A stretch of DNA of 64,000 nucleotides from Bradyrhizobium mercantei (GCF_001982635.1 NZ_MKFI01000001.1:1382891-1446890); one strand, 5' to 3'. Counted from the stretch's first letter, positions 51,758 through 60,929 are shown. The notes: generated by a model not told the origin, from the sequence alone. Numbers and translations are program-made.

Positions 51758-52740
51758 CGTCTGCTCCGCGCGATCAGCGTGCCCCAGATTCCGGCCGGGA
51801 AGAACAGCACACAAGCGATGAAGATGGCGCCTACGATCAGCTGCCAGTGAACCGTCCACACCGAGACCACGTTCTCCAGCACCAGGAACACCGCCGCGCC
51901 GATCATCGGCCCGAAGAACGTCCCCATGCCGCCCAGCAGAGCGATCATCACGACCAGGCCCGACGTCTCGTAGTGCAGTATCTCGATCGGAACGATCGAC
52001 AGATGCAGGGCCTGCAACGCGCCCGCGAGGCCGCAGAAGCCGCCCGACAAGACGAAGGTCAGCAATCGGGTTTTGGTCACGTCATAGCCCGACGCGCGGG
52101 CACGCGTCTCGTTCTCGCGAACCGCTTCAATGACGGCGCCAAATGGCGAGGCGAGAATGCGCGACATCACGAAGAACGCGGCAATCACGAACGCCGCAAT
52201 GACGTAGTACCGGATCATCGGATTGATGAAGTCGATCCGCAGGCCGAACAGATCGATGGTGCGGACGTTGATGCCGCGGAGGCCGTTTTCGCCGCCGGTC
52301 AGGTCGACCGCCTGATAGAACAGGTAATAGACACACTGCGACAGCGCCATGGTCACCATGGCGAAGTAGATGCCGCGGGTCCTGATCGCGAGCACGCCGA
52401 TCAACAGCGCCATCAGCAGACCGCCCGCAACCCCGGCCGCGATCGCCGCATACCATGGCCAGCCGAAGTGCACGATGGCAATGCCACAGAGGTACGCACC
52501 CGTCCCGAACAGCGCCGCATGCCCAAAGGACAGGAGACCGAGATAGCCGAACACCAGGTTGAAGCCGAGGGCGTACAAGCCGTAGATCAGGATGTTCACG
52601 GCGAGCGCCGTGAACGGCATCACCAGCGGAAAGACCAGGATCACCGCGGCCACAATGCTGGCCCGGTGCCGCGTTGCGAACTCGTACCAGCTGACGGTCG
52701 CGGTGCGGGGCTCCTTGATGGATTCGGTGGCGTCGGTCAT
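51754..52740 (-). CDS. livM: LIV-type ABC transporter permease LivM
   Basis: 328 residues with about ten hydrophobic spans after a short polar N-terminus. LivM hallmarks are GLYALGFNLVFGYLGLLSFGHAALFG, RTRGIYFAMVTMALSQ, and the ATPase-contact loop VIEAVRENETRARASGYDVTKTRLL. The stop overlaps the livG start; the gap to livH is 7 bp. Confidence 0.93.
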   Translation of the reverse strand: MTDATESIKEPRTATVSWYEFATRHRASIVAAVILVFPLVMPFTALAVNILIYGLYALGFNLVFGYLGLLSFGHAALFGTGAYLCGIAIVHFGWPWYAAIAAGVAGGLLMALLIGVLAIRTRGIYFAMVTMALSQCVYYLFYQAVDLTGGENGLRGINVRTIDLFGLRIDFINPMIRYYVIAAFVIAAFFVMSRILASPFGAVIEAVRENETRARASGYDVTKTRLLTFVLSGGFCGLAGALQALHLSIVPIEILHYETSGLVVMIALLGGMGTFFGPMIGAAVFLVLENVVSVWTVHWQLIVGAIFIACVLFFPAGIWGTLIARSRR

Positions 52741-52747
52741 GGCCGGC

Positions 52748-53632
52748 TCAGCTCATCAATCCGGCGCGGCCGAAGAAGCCCTGGGGACGAACGATCAGGA
52801 CGATCGCCATCAGGGCAAAGATCGAAACCTTGGCCATCTCGGGCGCAAACAGCGACGTCATGCTGACCACCACGCCGACCAGCAGCCCTGCCAGCACGGC
52901 GCCGCCGATCGACCCCATGCCTCCCACGACCGTCACCACGAAGGCCTCGGCGAGGATCGTGCCGCCCATCTCCGGGATGACGCCCTGGAGCGGGGCAGCC
53001 AACAGGCCGGCGAAGCCCGCGATCGCGGTACCTATCCCGAACACGATCAACCAGACCCGGGACACATCGACCCCGAGGACGCGGACGATCTGCGGGTCGC
53101 GCGCGCCGGCGCGAATGATGAGCCCGAAGCTGGTCTTCTCCAGGAACAGCCAAAGCGCCAGCAGCACGACGGCCGTCGCCCCGATCACGAACAGGCGGTA
53201 GAGCGGAAAGTATCCGACGCCGATGTTGACGGCGCCTTGAAGGACCTCCGGCGTATCGAAGGGATATCCGGTCTTGCCAAAGGCGATGCGTACGCATTCG
53301 ACCATCACGTAGCTCAGCCCGAAGGTCAGCAGCAGCGGATAGTCGATGCCGCGGCCGTAAAGCGGCCGGATCAGCACGCGCTCGACGGCGAGGCCGAACA
53401 GGCCGATCAGGATCGGCACGGCGACCAGGCAGATCCAGAAATTGCCGCCGATCGAGATCAGATAGAGCCCGACATAGGCGCCGACCATGTAGAAGGCACC
53501 ATGGGCGAAGTTGACGACGGTCAACATCCCGAAGATCAGCGAGAGCCCGATCGCAAACAGCACATAGATGGCGCCGAGCGCCAGCCCGGCGAACAATTGC
53601 AGCGCAATCAGGTCAAAGCTCAGGCCCGCCAT
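52748..53632 (-). CDS. livH: LIV-type ABC transporter permease LivH
   Basis: 294 residues from ATG 53632, which has a near-perfect AGGAGGA at 53642-53636; longer readings lack one. About eight hydrophobic spans. Hallmarks are LALGAIYVLFAIGLSLIFGMLTVVNFAHGAFYM and the loop FGLIIRAGARDPQIVRVLGVDVSRVWLIVF. It forms the heterodimeric channel with LivM and lies 52 bp after the receptor gene. Confidence 0.93.
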   Translation of the reverse strand: MAGLSFDLIALQLFAGLALGAIYVLFAIGLSLIFGMLTVVNFAHGAFYMVGAYVGLYLISIGGNFWICLVAVPILIGLFGLAVERVLIRPLYGRGIDYPLLLTFGLSYVMVECVRIAFGKTGYPFDTPEVLQGAVNIGVGYFPLYRLFVIGATAVVLLALWLFLEKTSFGLIIRAGARDPQIVRVLGVDVSRVWLIVFGIGTAIAGFAGLLAAPLQGVIPEMGGTILAEAFVVTVVGGMGSIGGAVLAGLLVGVVVSMTSLFAPEMAKVSIFALMAIVLIVRPQGFFGRAGLMS

Positions 53633-53684
53633 TTGTCCTCCTGGATACGGCGCGCGCCGCCGAGGCACGCGCCGCCGCGCGAGT

Positions 53685-54938
53685 TCAAGCCTTGTGGCCG
53701 AGCGCTTCGCAGCTGCGCAGGTTCTTCTCGTTGGGTTCTTCGGTCGACAGAACCTCGAACACGTCGGACTCGTTCTTCATGTCCTTGGACTTCGACTTGA
53801 TCACGAGCACCGATTGCACCGATTGGTGGTCGCATTTGCGATAGTATTGCGGGCCCTTGTAGTAGTCGTACTTCAGGGCTTCCAGCGCCGCGACGACCTT
53901 GTCGGTCTCCACGCTGCCGGCGCTCTTGACCGCCTCGAGCACGGTCCGAACACCGCCATAGCCGAGGGCACCGTAGTCGGTCGGCAACTTGCCGTCATAC
54001 ATCTTGCGGAACGCATCGTTGAACGCCTTGGTCGAGGCGAACTTGTCCTCGATACCCCAGTAGAACGAGCAGCCGCCGACGACACCCTCGAATGCCTGCG
54101 GACCCGCCGCGACGCGGCTGGCATGCGACAGCAGCGGTGCGATGATCTGGATGGACTTCTTGATGCCGAAGTCGGTGGCCTGTTTCAGCGCAATTTGCTG
54201 GTCGCGGCCGAAATTGCTGATGCAGAGAATATCGGGCTTCAGCGCCTGGAGACGGGGCAGCAGGGTGGAGAAGTCGGTCGTGCCCAGCGGATGACGGACG
54301 TCACCGAGGTTCTCGATGTTGAATTCCTTGCCGACCTCGAGGAAGCCGCGCACCATCTCGTGGCCGTAGGCGTAATCCGCCGTGAGGAATGCGACCTTCT
54401 TGCCGAACTTGGTGAAGGCGTAACGGCCGACCGCGCCCGACGTCATGTGCGGATTCAGCGCTTCGTGAAACGTGAACTTGCTAAAGTCCGCCGCCTCGTT
54501 GATGGCGTCGGACTGGCTGATCGAATTGAAGATGACGCCGCGTTCCTTGGTGACATTGTTGATCGCGAGCTGAACCGCAGCCGACAGACTGCCGACGACG
54601 AAATTCACCTTCTCCTTCTCGACCAGCTCCAGGGTCCGCGTCGCCGCCTCACCGGGATTGAGCTTGTCGTCCCGCACGACGAGTTCGGCCTTGCGGCCGT
54701 TGAGACCACCGGCATCATTGAACTGGGCGACGGCGAGTTGCCCCGCACGCACCTGATCCTGGGCCTCGGCGCCATACGGACCGGTCAAGGGAACGGGGAA
54801 GCCGATCTTGATCGGTGCTTCCTCCGCCCGCACCAGATTGATGCGGAAAGGCGAGACGGCAAGAACGGCGCCGGCACTTGCCGTCGTCAGCAGACGACGC
54901 CGCGATATCGATCCAGCTTTGGTGACCTTGTTCGTCAT
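53685..54938 (-). CDS. LIV-type ABC transporter substrate-binding protein, Tat leader
   Basis: 417 residues. The leader SISRRRLLTTASAGAVLAVSPFRINLVRA has a Tat twin-arginine motif and a cleavage site before EEAPIK. The mature domain follows the LivJ-type plan: IKIGFPVPLTGPYGAEAQDQVRAGQLAV, DDKLNPGEAATRTLELVEKEKVNFVVG, FHEALNPHMTSGAVG and TADYAYGHEMVRGF. Receptors of this type bind amino acids, amides, urea and many aromatic acids. It starts 79 bp after the Mo-hydroxylase large subunit on the same strand, linking uptake to oxidation. Confidence 0.92.
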   Translation of the reverse strand: MTNKVTKAGSISRRRLLTTASAGAVLAVSPFRINLVRAEEAPIKIGFPVPLTGPYGAEAQDQVRAGQLAVAQFNDAGGLNGRKAELVVRDDKLNPGEAATRTLELVEKEKVNFVVGSLSAAVQLAINNVTKERGVIFNSISQSDAINEAADFSKFTFHEALNPHMTSGAVGRYAFTKFGKKVAFLTADYAYGHEMVRGFLEVGKEFNIENLGDVRHPLGTTDFSTLLPRLQALKPDILCISNFGRDQQIALKQATDFGIKKSIQIIAPLLSHASRVAAGPQAFEGVVGGCSFYWGIEDKFASTKAFNDAFRKMYDGKLPTDYGALGYGGVRTVLEAVKSAGSVETDKVVAALEALKYDYYKGPQYYRKCDHQSVQSVLVIKSKSKDMKNESDVFEVLSTEEPNEKNLRSCEALGHKA

Positions 54939-55017
54939 GACTATTCCTCCCCAAGAACTGTCTGTGCAGTGTCTGTGTTTTGCTTATCGTATTGTCTTTG
55001 CCCGGAACGTCTCCACC

Positions 55018-57405
55018 TCAGATTCGTCCCAAGGCCGTCAGGATAACCTGAGGCGTCAGCGGAATCTCGGTAATTATTGCGCCGAACGGCCGGAGCGCGT
55101 CGTTGACCGCGTTGGCAACCGCAGCCGCCGCACCGGCCGTCCCCGCCTCGCCCGCCCCTTTGGCTCCCAGCTCCGATTCCTGCGTCGGAGACACCACGTG
55201 GCCGATCTCGATGTCCGGCATCTCGCCCGACATCGGGACCAGATAGTCCGCCATGTTGGCGTTGGTCAGCTGACCGCGCTCGTCATAGATGCACTTCTCG
55301 AACAGCGCCGCGCCGAGCCCCTGCACGACTCCGCCCCGGATCTGCTCGTCGACCAGTTGCGGGTTGATGATGGTGCCGCAGTCTTCGACAACCCAATGCT
55401 TCAACAGCGTCACGAATCCGGTCTCTACATCGACCTCGAGCCACGAGGCCTGAATGCCGTTGGTGAACGCAAAGGGATACTGGCGCGGAACGAAATGTCG
55501 CGTCGCTATCAACTCGGCCTGAATGCCCGGCGGAAGGGTGTCCGGTCGAAAATAGACGATCCGCGCCAGCTCGTTCAGCTCGATGCGCGGCGTACCGTCG
55601 TCGGCGTTGACGATGCTGTTGTTGACGATATCGAGCCCGGCCGGCGTCGATTGCAGGATGGCTGCGGCGACATCCAGAATATTCCGGCGCAGAGCCTTGG
55701 CAGCCTGCAACGCGGCTTCGCCACCGATTCCGGCTCCGCGCGAGGCCCAGGTGCCGCCACCGTAGGGCGTATTGTCGGTGTCGCCCAGGATCACCCGGAC
55801 CCGCTCCATCGAAACACCAAGCACGCTGCCGACGATCTGGGCCGTCAGCGATTCCGACCCTTGTCCCTGTTCCGTGATGCTGGTCTGGCAAATCACCGAG
55901 CCTTGCGCGTCGAGCCGAACCGCAACGCCATCCTGCGAGGAAATCTTCGCACCGCCGACCCCATAGAAAGCAGCGCTGGGGTTGGTCACCTCGATGAAGC
56001 TGGCGATTCCGATGCCTCGGTGGACGTTCCTGGCGCGCAAGGCCGCTTGCTCGGCACGCAACGCGTCGTAGTCCATCATCTGCAGCAGCTTGGCCAACGA
56101 GGCGTGATGCGAGAGCTGCTCGAACCTCATGCCCGAGGGGGATGCGCAGGGATAGGCATCGTCGGCGATCAAATTGCGCCGGCGGATTTCGACCGGGTCC
56201 ATGCCGATCCTTGCTGCGGCAAGGTCGACCAGGCCTTCGGTGACCGAACAGGCGATCGGGTGCCCAACCGCCCGGTACTGGCACATGACGTTCTTGTTCT
56301 GGAACACGACCCGCGCCCGCGCCCGATAGTTCGGGGTGACATACGGACCACCAACCAGATTGACCACCTGATTGGCCTCAATGGCGCTGGTGCGCGGATA
56401 CATCGAATAGGGACCGATCCCCGTGAGATCATCGATCTCGAAGGCCGTGATGGTGCCGTCGGGCCTGACGCCGATCCGCCCCCTGCATCGATGATCGCGG
56501 GCATGAATGTCCGTGTTGAAGCTCTCGACGCGGTCAGCCACGAATTTGACCGGACGCCGCAGCAGCTTGGACAGCGCGTAGGTCGCCATCTCGTCGGCGT
56601 AGATATGGACCTTGATGCCGAACGAGCCGCCGACGTCCTTGCAAACCACCCGGACCTGCGCCTCTCTCAATCCGAGATGCAGGGCTGCGATGTTCTGCAC
56701 CATGTGGGGCGCCTGCGTGCCCTGATAGATCGTGAGCCGCGCCTCGGCCGCATTCCAGTCCGCGACGACGGCGCGCGGTTCAAGCGTCACGCCGGTGTGG
56801 CGCCCGAACACGAAATCGGCCTCGACGACATCTGACTCCGACAATGCGCGGTCGACGTCGCCGGCATCGAGCGTCCGTTCAAAGGCGAGATTGTCACCGA
56901 GCGAGGCGTGAATGACTGGGGTCGCGGGATCGAGCGCCGTGCACATGTCCGTGACCGCCTCGAGCTCCTCGTATTCGACGGCAATATGCTCCATGGCATC
57001 TTCAGCCGCAGCACGGCTGGTCGCGACGATCGCGGCAACAGCCTCACCCTGCCAGCAGACCCGGTCGACCGCGATCGCGTGCTGCGGCGCCGACTTCAAT
57101 CCCTTCAGATGCGAGAGCACACCCACCCACGGCGTGATGACGGCCTCGAGCTCACGACCGGTGACGATGGAAATGACGCCGGACATGCGCTTCGCAGCGT
57201 CGGCATCGATCATCACGATTTTGGCGTGGGCATGCGGCGACCGCAGGAAGACCACGTGCGCCATCCGCGGCATTTCCAGGTCGCTGACATATTGCCCGCG
57301 CCCTTGCAGCAACCTGTCGAGGTTCGGTCGTGGCACCGTCTTGCCGATGTAGGAATTCGGGCGATCGAGCACCGAAAGCGTATCTGTCGCGCGGGTCTCG
57401 GTCAT
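55018..57405 (-). CDS. Molybdenum hydroxylase large (Mo-binding) subunit, xanthine dehydrogenase/CoxL family
   Basis: 795 residues from ATG 57405, in an ATGA overlap with the 2Fe-2S subunit; codons further upstream are a shadow of that gene. The aldehyde oxidase/xanthine dehydrogenase hammerhead domain begins GRGQYVSDLEMPRMAHVVFLRSPHAHA. MoCo-binding stretches are CKDVGGSFGIKVH, TSITEQGQGSESLTAQI and GGGTWASRGAGIGGEA. The base that activates water is Glu753 in GAKGAGEAG. The loop over the metal is QYRAVGHP near residue 380, unlike the AYRCSFR of CO dehydrogenase, so this is a substrate hydroxylase and not a CO oxidiser. It would insert a water-derived hydroxyl into a heterocycle or aldehyde. 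Confidence 0.92.
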   Translation of the reverse strand: MTETRATDTLSVLDRPNSYIGKTVPRPNLDRLLQGRGQYVSDLEMPRMAHVVFLRSPHAHAKIVMIDADAAKRMSGVISIVTGRELEAVITPWVGVLSHLKGLKSAPQHAIAVDRVCWQGEAVAAIVATSRAAAEDAMEHIAVEYEELEAVTDMCTALDPATPVIHASLGDNLAFERTLDAGDVDRALSESDVVEADFVFGRHTGVTLEPRAVVADWNAAEARLTIYQGTQAPHMVQNIAALHLGLREAQVRVVCKDVGGSFGIKVHIYADEMATYALSKLLRRPVKFVADRVESFNTDIHARDHRCRGRIGVRPDGTITAFEIDDLTGIGPYSMYPRTSAIEANQVVNLVGGPYVTPNYRARARVVFQNKNVMCQYRAVGHPIACSVTEGLVDLAAARIGMDPVEIRRRNLIADDAYPCASPSGMRFEQLSHHASLAKLLQMMDYDALRAEQAALRARNVHRGIGIASFIEVTNPSAAFYGVGGAKISSQDGVAVRLDAQGSVICQTSITEQGQGSESLTAQIVGSVLGVSMERVRVILGDTDNTPYGGGTWASRGAGIGGEAALQAAKALRRNILDVAAAILQSTPAGLDIVNNSIVNADDGTPRIELNELARIVYFRPDTLPPGIQAELIATRHFVPRQYPFAFTNGIQASWLEVDVETGFVTLLKHWVVEDCGTIINPQLVDEQIRGGVVQGLGAALFEKCIYDERGQLTNANMADYLVPMSGEMPDIEIGHVVSPTQESELGAKGAGEAGTAGAAAAVANAVNDALRPFGAIITEIPLTPQVILTALGRI

Positions 57406-57887
57406 GCCGGCCGCTCCGCGCGCGTCCTGGCTGTCGCTTCGACAGCGTCCACGATGGCCTGATAGCCGGTGCAGCGGCAATAATTGCCGGACAGATGTTC
57501 GCGGATCGTTTGACGGTCGGGAACTAGCGTCTGCTTCAGTAGGTCCTGCGCCGTCATCAGCATCGCAGGCGTGCAATAGCCGCACTGCAACGCATTGCGT
57601 TCGCGAAATGCCGCCTGAAGATCGGCGATCTCACCGCTGTCCGACAGCCCCTCGATTGTCTCGACCGACGCGCCCTGCGCCTGGACCGTCAGCATCAGGC
57701 AGGAGCGAACGATCTCGCCATCGATCCGGACCGTACAGGCACCACAGACGCCGTGCTCGCAACCGACATGGGTTCCGGTCAGCTTGAGGTTTTCGCGGAG
57801 GAAATCAGCGAGATTGAGCCGCGGCAAGACAAGGGCATCGATGGGCTCGCCGTTGACCCGAAGCGAGACCGATACCGGAGCGCTCAC
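57402..57887 (-). CDS. Molybdenum hydroxylase small (2Fe-2S) subunit
   Basis: 161 residues from GTG 57887, in a GTGA overlap with the FAD subunit. The plant-type cluster uses Cys43, 48, 51 and 63 (VGCEHGVCGACTV, RSC). The second cluster uses Cys102, 105, 137 and 139 (QCGYCTPAML, YCRCTGY). This is the complete two-cluster CoxS/NdhS layout that carries electrons from the Mo site to FAD. No leader; the enzyme is cytoplasmic. It is the middle gene of an overlapping three-gene set. Confidence 0.95.
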   Translation of the reverse strand: MSAPVSVSLRVNGEPIDALVLPRLNLADFLRENLKLTGTHVGCEHGVCGACTVRIDGEIVRSCLMLTVQAQGASVETIEGLSDSGEIADLQAAFRERNALQCGYCTPAMLMTAQDLLKQTLVPDRQTIREHLSGNYCRCTGYQAIVDAVEATARTRAERPA

Positions 57888-58765
57888 GTAGCCGCTCCCG
57901 CTTCCAGCTCGGGCCTCGCGAGCAACGCGGCGACGCAGCGGCGGAGCAAGACTGCGGCGAGGTGTCGGCGCATCGCCGCGGTAGCCTGCTGGTCCTCCTG
58001 TGGGTCGAGTTCATCGGCCAGCGCTGTCGCCGCTTCTGCCAGCAATGCGGGCGTCACGGATGCATTGACCAGCTTGCCGGCCGCTGCTGCGAGCAGAGGC
58101 CGGTCACCAACCGCAAAGAAGCCGAGCCGAAGATCCGTGAATCCGCCGACAGCGACAACAGCACGCGCGGCGAGACCGACGATGGCGTAGTCACCATGCC
58201 GCCGCGCGTACTCCTGGAAGAAGAACGTCGAACCTTGGCCTGCGACCGGCAGCTCGATCGCGACGAGCAATTCATCCGGCGACAACGCGGTTTCGTAGAT
58301 TCCCTTGAAAAATTCGGTCGCAGCGATCCGGCGCTCGCCGGCCGGGCCGCGAATAACGACCGTTGCGTCAAGTGCGACAACGCAGGGCGGCAGTTCGGAC
58401 GCCGGATCTGCATGCGCCAGGCTACCGCCAATCGTTCCGCGATTGCGAATGGCGGGATGAGCAACGTGGGCAACGGCATCCCGCAGCAGCGGCGCGTGCA
58501 GCGCAATCTCCGGCGATCTGAGCATGTCGACATGCCGGGTCAGCGCACCGACCACCAGCACGTTTCCCCTTACCGCGATCCCGCGCAACTCGGCGAGGCC
58601 GCCGATATCGACCAGAATGTCCGGGGACAGGAGCCGCAGGTTCATCGCCGGCATCAGGCTCTGGCCACCCGACAGAACCTTCGCCCTGTCGCCATGCGCG
58701 GCAAGCAACTCCAGCGCGTTCACGACGCTGGTCGCGCGGGCATAGGCGAAAGCCGCAGCTTTCAT
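57884..58765 (-). CDS. Molybdenum hydroxylase medium (FAD-binding) subunit
   Basis: 293 residues from ATG 58765 (MKAAAFAYARATS). CoxM-type FAD motifs are AKVLSGGQSLMPAMNLRL at 29-46 and RNRGTIGGSLAHADPASELP, which wraps the isoalloxazine. EYARRHGDYAIVGLAA is a family signature. It receives electrons from the Fe-S subunit and passes them to NAD or another acceptor. It is the first gene of the leftward eight-gene operon; the shared divergent promoter region with the LLM oxidoreductase holds the motif at 58836-58851. Confidence 0.93.
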   Translation of the reverse strand: MKAAAFAYARATSVVNALELLAAHGDRAKVLSGGQSLMPAMNLRLLSPDILVDIGGLAELRGIAVRGNVLVVGALTRHVDMLRSPEIALHAPLLRDAVAHVAHPAIRNRGTIGGSLAHADPASELPPCVVALDATVVIRGPAGERRIAATEFFKGIYETALSPDELLVAIELPVAGQGSTFFFQEYARRHGDYAIVGLAARAVVAVGGFTDLRLGFFAVGDRPLLAAAAGKLVNASVTPALLAEAATALADELDPQEDQQATAAMRRHLAAVLLRRCVAALLARPELEAGAAT

Positions 58766-58835
58766 GTGGGCGTGGCCTCCCGGCCCAATTTTGGTTTGCC
58801 CGATTAGAGGGCCGCCCTGTTCAAAGGTCAAGCTT

Positions 58836-58851
58836 GTTTATCGAGTGATTA
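58836..58851. promoter_or_regulatory. Candidate TetR operator in the divergent Mo-hydroxylase/LLM promoter
   Basis: GTTTATCGAGTGATTA matches 14 of 16 bases of GTTTATCGAGCGATCA at 63460-63475. The core ATCG-AG-(C/T)GAT is an inverted repeat. It lies 70 bp before the FAD-subunit start and 82 bp before the LLM start. The TetR gene at 60930-61616 is the only regulator in the island and the natural binder. Confidence 0.55.
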
Positions 58852-58921
58852 TTTGCGCGGCAGGGCTTGTCTTCGCCCTGGGAAGGACGCAGGTTTCCCG
58901 CCAACTAAAGTTCAACGCGCA

Positions 58922-58927
58922 GGGAGG
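58922..58927 (+). promoter_or_regulatory. Ribosome binding site fixing a TTG start
   Basis: GGGAGG stands six bases before TTG 58934. The encoded peptide from that codon, MKLGFFTMPIHP, is the usual first strand of luciferase-like oxidoreductases. The first in-frame ATG (58955) would cut that strand, so TTG is preferred. Confidence 0.75.
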
Positions 58928-58933
58928 CGGATC

Positions 58934-60031
58934 TTGAAGCTCGGATTCTTTACGATGCCGATCCACCCCCTCGAGAAGGATTGGCGGCAATCGCTTCGGG
59001 AAGATCGTGAGGCCTTCCTGCTCGCGGATGAGCTTGGATTCACCGAAGCGTATGTCGGCGAGCATGTCACCGACAAAGCCGAGAACATCACCTCCAGCAT
59101 CGCCTTCATCGCTTGGCTCGCAGCCGCAACCAAGCAGATCAAGCTGGGAACCGGCACCATCAACATGCCGAACACCCATCCGGCAGCGGTCGCGGCATCC
59201 GTCGCCATGCTTGATCACATGCTCGATGGCCGCTTCATACTTGGAATAAGCCCGGGCGGATTGCTGTCCGACGCCGAGGTTTTCGGCAATCTTGATGCCG
59301 ACCGCAATGCCATGTTCCTCGAGGCGATCAACCAGGTCCTCGATATCTGGGCCGGCAAGGCGCCCTATGATTTGCAAGGCAAATACTGGAACGTCTCGGT
59401 CAAGCGAACGCTGATCGAGGACATCGGCCAAGGGATCGTAGCGCGCCCTTTGCAGGCCCCCCACCCGCCGATCGTGGTCACTGCGGTCGCACCGTTCTCA
59501 AAGGGCGTCACCGAGGCCGCGGCACGCGGCTGGGATCCGATCTCGGCAAACTTCCTGATGCCGGCCTGGGTGAAGAGCCACTGGCCCAAATATGTCGAGG
59601 GGTGCGAGCGCGTGAACCGGGTGGCCGACCCTGCCAATTGGCGCGTCGCCAAGAGCGTGTTCGTGGCAAACGACGCAGCAACCGCGAAGGCCTATGCCAC
59701 GTCACCCGACAGTCCCTATGTGTATTATTATCACCAGCTGTTCACGAAGCTGAAGCGCGGCGGCCGGCTCGAATTGTTCAAGACACGGCGTGACCAGCCC
59801 GACGCCGAGGTCACTCTGGAGACGATCTGCGACAAGTTGATCATCTACGGTACGCCCGACAGCGTGGCCGATCAGTTGTTGGCGTTCCAGGAAGAGACCG
59901 GCACCTTCGGAACCTTGCTCTATGCCGGCAAGGACTGGAAGGATCGTGAACTTGGCCGTCAATCGATGATCCTGATGGCCGAGAAGGTCTTGCCGCGCGT
60001 CAATGCTGCCGGCGCAAGGTCATTGGCGTGA
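58934..60031 (+). CDS. LLM-class (bacterial-luciferase-like) flavin-dependent oxidoreductase
   Basis: 365 residues from TTG 58934. The TIM-barrel of the family is evident: KLGFFTMPIHP, ADELGFTEAYVGEHV, IKLGTGTINMPNTHPAAVAASVAMLDHMLDGRFILGISPGG, and later PPIVVTAVAPFSKGVTEAAARGWDPIS, with YGTPDSVADQLLAFQEETG near the end. Members use reduced flavin and oxygen to hydroxylate or cleave limonene-like terpenes, sulfonates, pyrimidine or pyridine rings. The flavin reductase at 61613-62167 can supply FMNH2. It starts the rightward two-gene unit with the cyclic-amide hydrolase (16-bp gap) and diverges from the Mo-hydroxylase operon. Confidence 0.9.
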   Translation: MKLGFFTMPIHPLEKDWRQSLREDREAFLLADELGFTEAYVGEHVTDKAENITSSIAFIAWLAAATKQIKLGTGTINMPNTHPAAVAASVAMLDHMLDGRFILGISPGGLLSDAEVFGNLDADRNAMFLEAINQVLDIWAGKAPYDLQGKYWNVSVKRTLIEDIGQGIVARPLQAPHPPIVVTAVAPFSKGVTEAAARGWDPISANFLMPAWVKSHWPKYVEGCERVNRVADPANWRVAKSVFVANDAATAKAYATSPDSPYVYYYHQLFTKLKRGGRLELFKTRRDQPDAEVTLETICDKLIIYGTPDSVADQLLAFQEETGTFGTLLYAGKDWKDRELGRQSMILMAEKVLPRVNAAGARSLA

Positions 60032-60047
60032 TCTAGGGAGTTTCGAC

Positions 60048-60923
60048 ATGGCTTTCACTGATCGCATTCCGTACCAGGCGCTAGTCGACCGGCCCAGACT
60101 GACATTGCCGGATGGCAAGAAGCTTGCCGTCTGGGTCATCCTCAACGTCGAGGAATGGCGCATTGGGAATGCAATGCCGCGTACCGTGCTGAGCCCACCG
60201 ATGGGCCAGCCCCTGTTGCCCGACGTGCCCAACTGGTCGTGGCACGAATACGGCATGCGCGCCGGTTTCTGGCGGCAATTCAAAGCCCTCACCGACCGCA
60301 AGATACCGGTGACGCTCGCCGCAAATGCCAACGTCTGCAACAGCTATCCGCGCGTGGCGTCAGCAGCGCTTGAGGCGGGCTTCGAGTTCATGGGACATGG
60401 GTTTGTCCAGGGACCGATGCACAAGGTCGAGAACCAGGCGGATGCAATCAAGCGTACGGTCGACACCATCGCCGGATTTACCGGGAAGCCACCGCGATCA
60501 TGGGAAAGCCCGGGCCTGACCGAGACCGAAGAAACGCTCGATCTCCTGCGCCTCAACGGGATCGAATACGTGGCCGACTGGGTGATCGACGATCTTCCCC
60601 AGGACATCGCCACGCCGCACGGAACCGTGACCACGATTCCCTATTCCGTGGAGACCAATGACATTGTCATTCACGCGCTGCAGCATCTCCCGTCGGAACA
60701 TTTCCTGACGCGCTGCACCGACCAATTCGATCGGCTATACCTCGAAGGCGCGGAGAACGCGCGGGTCATGGCGATCTCGGTGCATCCCTACATCACGGGG
60801 GTGCCGCATCGAATCAAGTACCTGGAGGCCTTGCTCGATTACGTCATCGGCCATGACGGCGTGGCAATGATGACAGCGAGCGAGATCGGAGATTGGTATC
60901 GGGATCAGACGGCGACCAAGTAG
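60048..60923 (+). CDS. Polysaccharide-deacetylase-fold hydrolase, PuuE allantoinase-like
   Basis: 291 residues from ATG 60048, with AGGGAG upstream. The protein shares the plan of PuuE: an N-terminal VWVILNVEEWRIG strand, WHEYGMRAGFWRQFKAL, GFEFMGHGFVQGPMHKV, GFTGKPPRSWESPGLTETEETLDLL, and TIPYSVETNDIVIH, comparable to the TNDxxF segment of PuuE. The Asp-Asp and His-x3-His zinc motif of true deacetylases is absent, as in the metal-independent allantoinases. It probably hydrolyses a cyclic amide or lactam produced by the island's oxidases. It ends tail-to-tail with the TetR gene (6-bp gap). Confidence 0.85.
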   Translation: MAFTDRIPYQALVDRPRLTLPDGKKLAVWVILNVEEWRIGNAMPRTVLSPPMGQPLLPDVPNWSWHEYGMRAGFWRQFKALTDRKIPVTLAANANVCNSYPRVASAALEAGFEFMGHGFVQGPMHKVENQADAIKRTVDTIAGFTGKPPRSWESPGLTETEETLDLLRLNGIEYVADWVIDDLPQDIATPHGTVTTIPYSVETNDIVIHALQHLPSEHFLTRCTDQFDRLYLEGAENARVMAISVHPYITGVPHRIKYLEALLDYVIGHDGVAMMTASEIGDWYRDQTATK

Positions 60924-60929
60924 GGCAGC

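Noticed and set aside
54939..55017. TTATCG-containing sequence upstream of the LIV receptor as a third TetR site
   Set aside because: Only the TTATCG half agrees; the inverted half is missing, and the receptor is probably read through from the hydroxylase genes.
53568..56835. Long plus-strand open frames opposite the LIV receptor and Mo subunit
   Set aside because: Both opposite strands encode complete, motif-bearing proteins; these frames show none.
55018..58765. Aerobic CO dehydrogenase (coxMSL)
   Set aside because: The subunit set is the same, but the CO-specific AYRCSFR loop is absent and no coxDEFG accessory genes are present.
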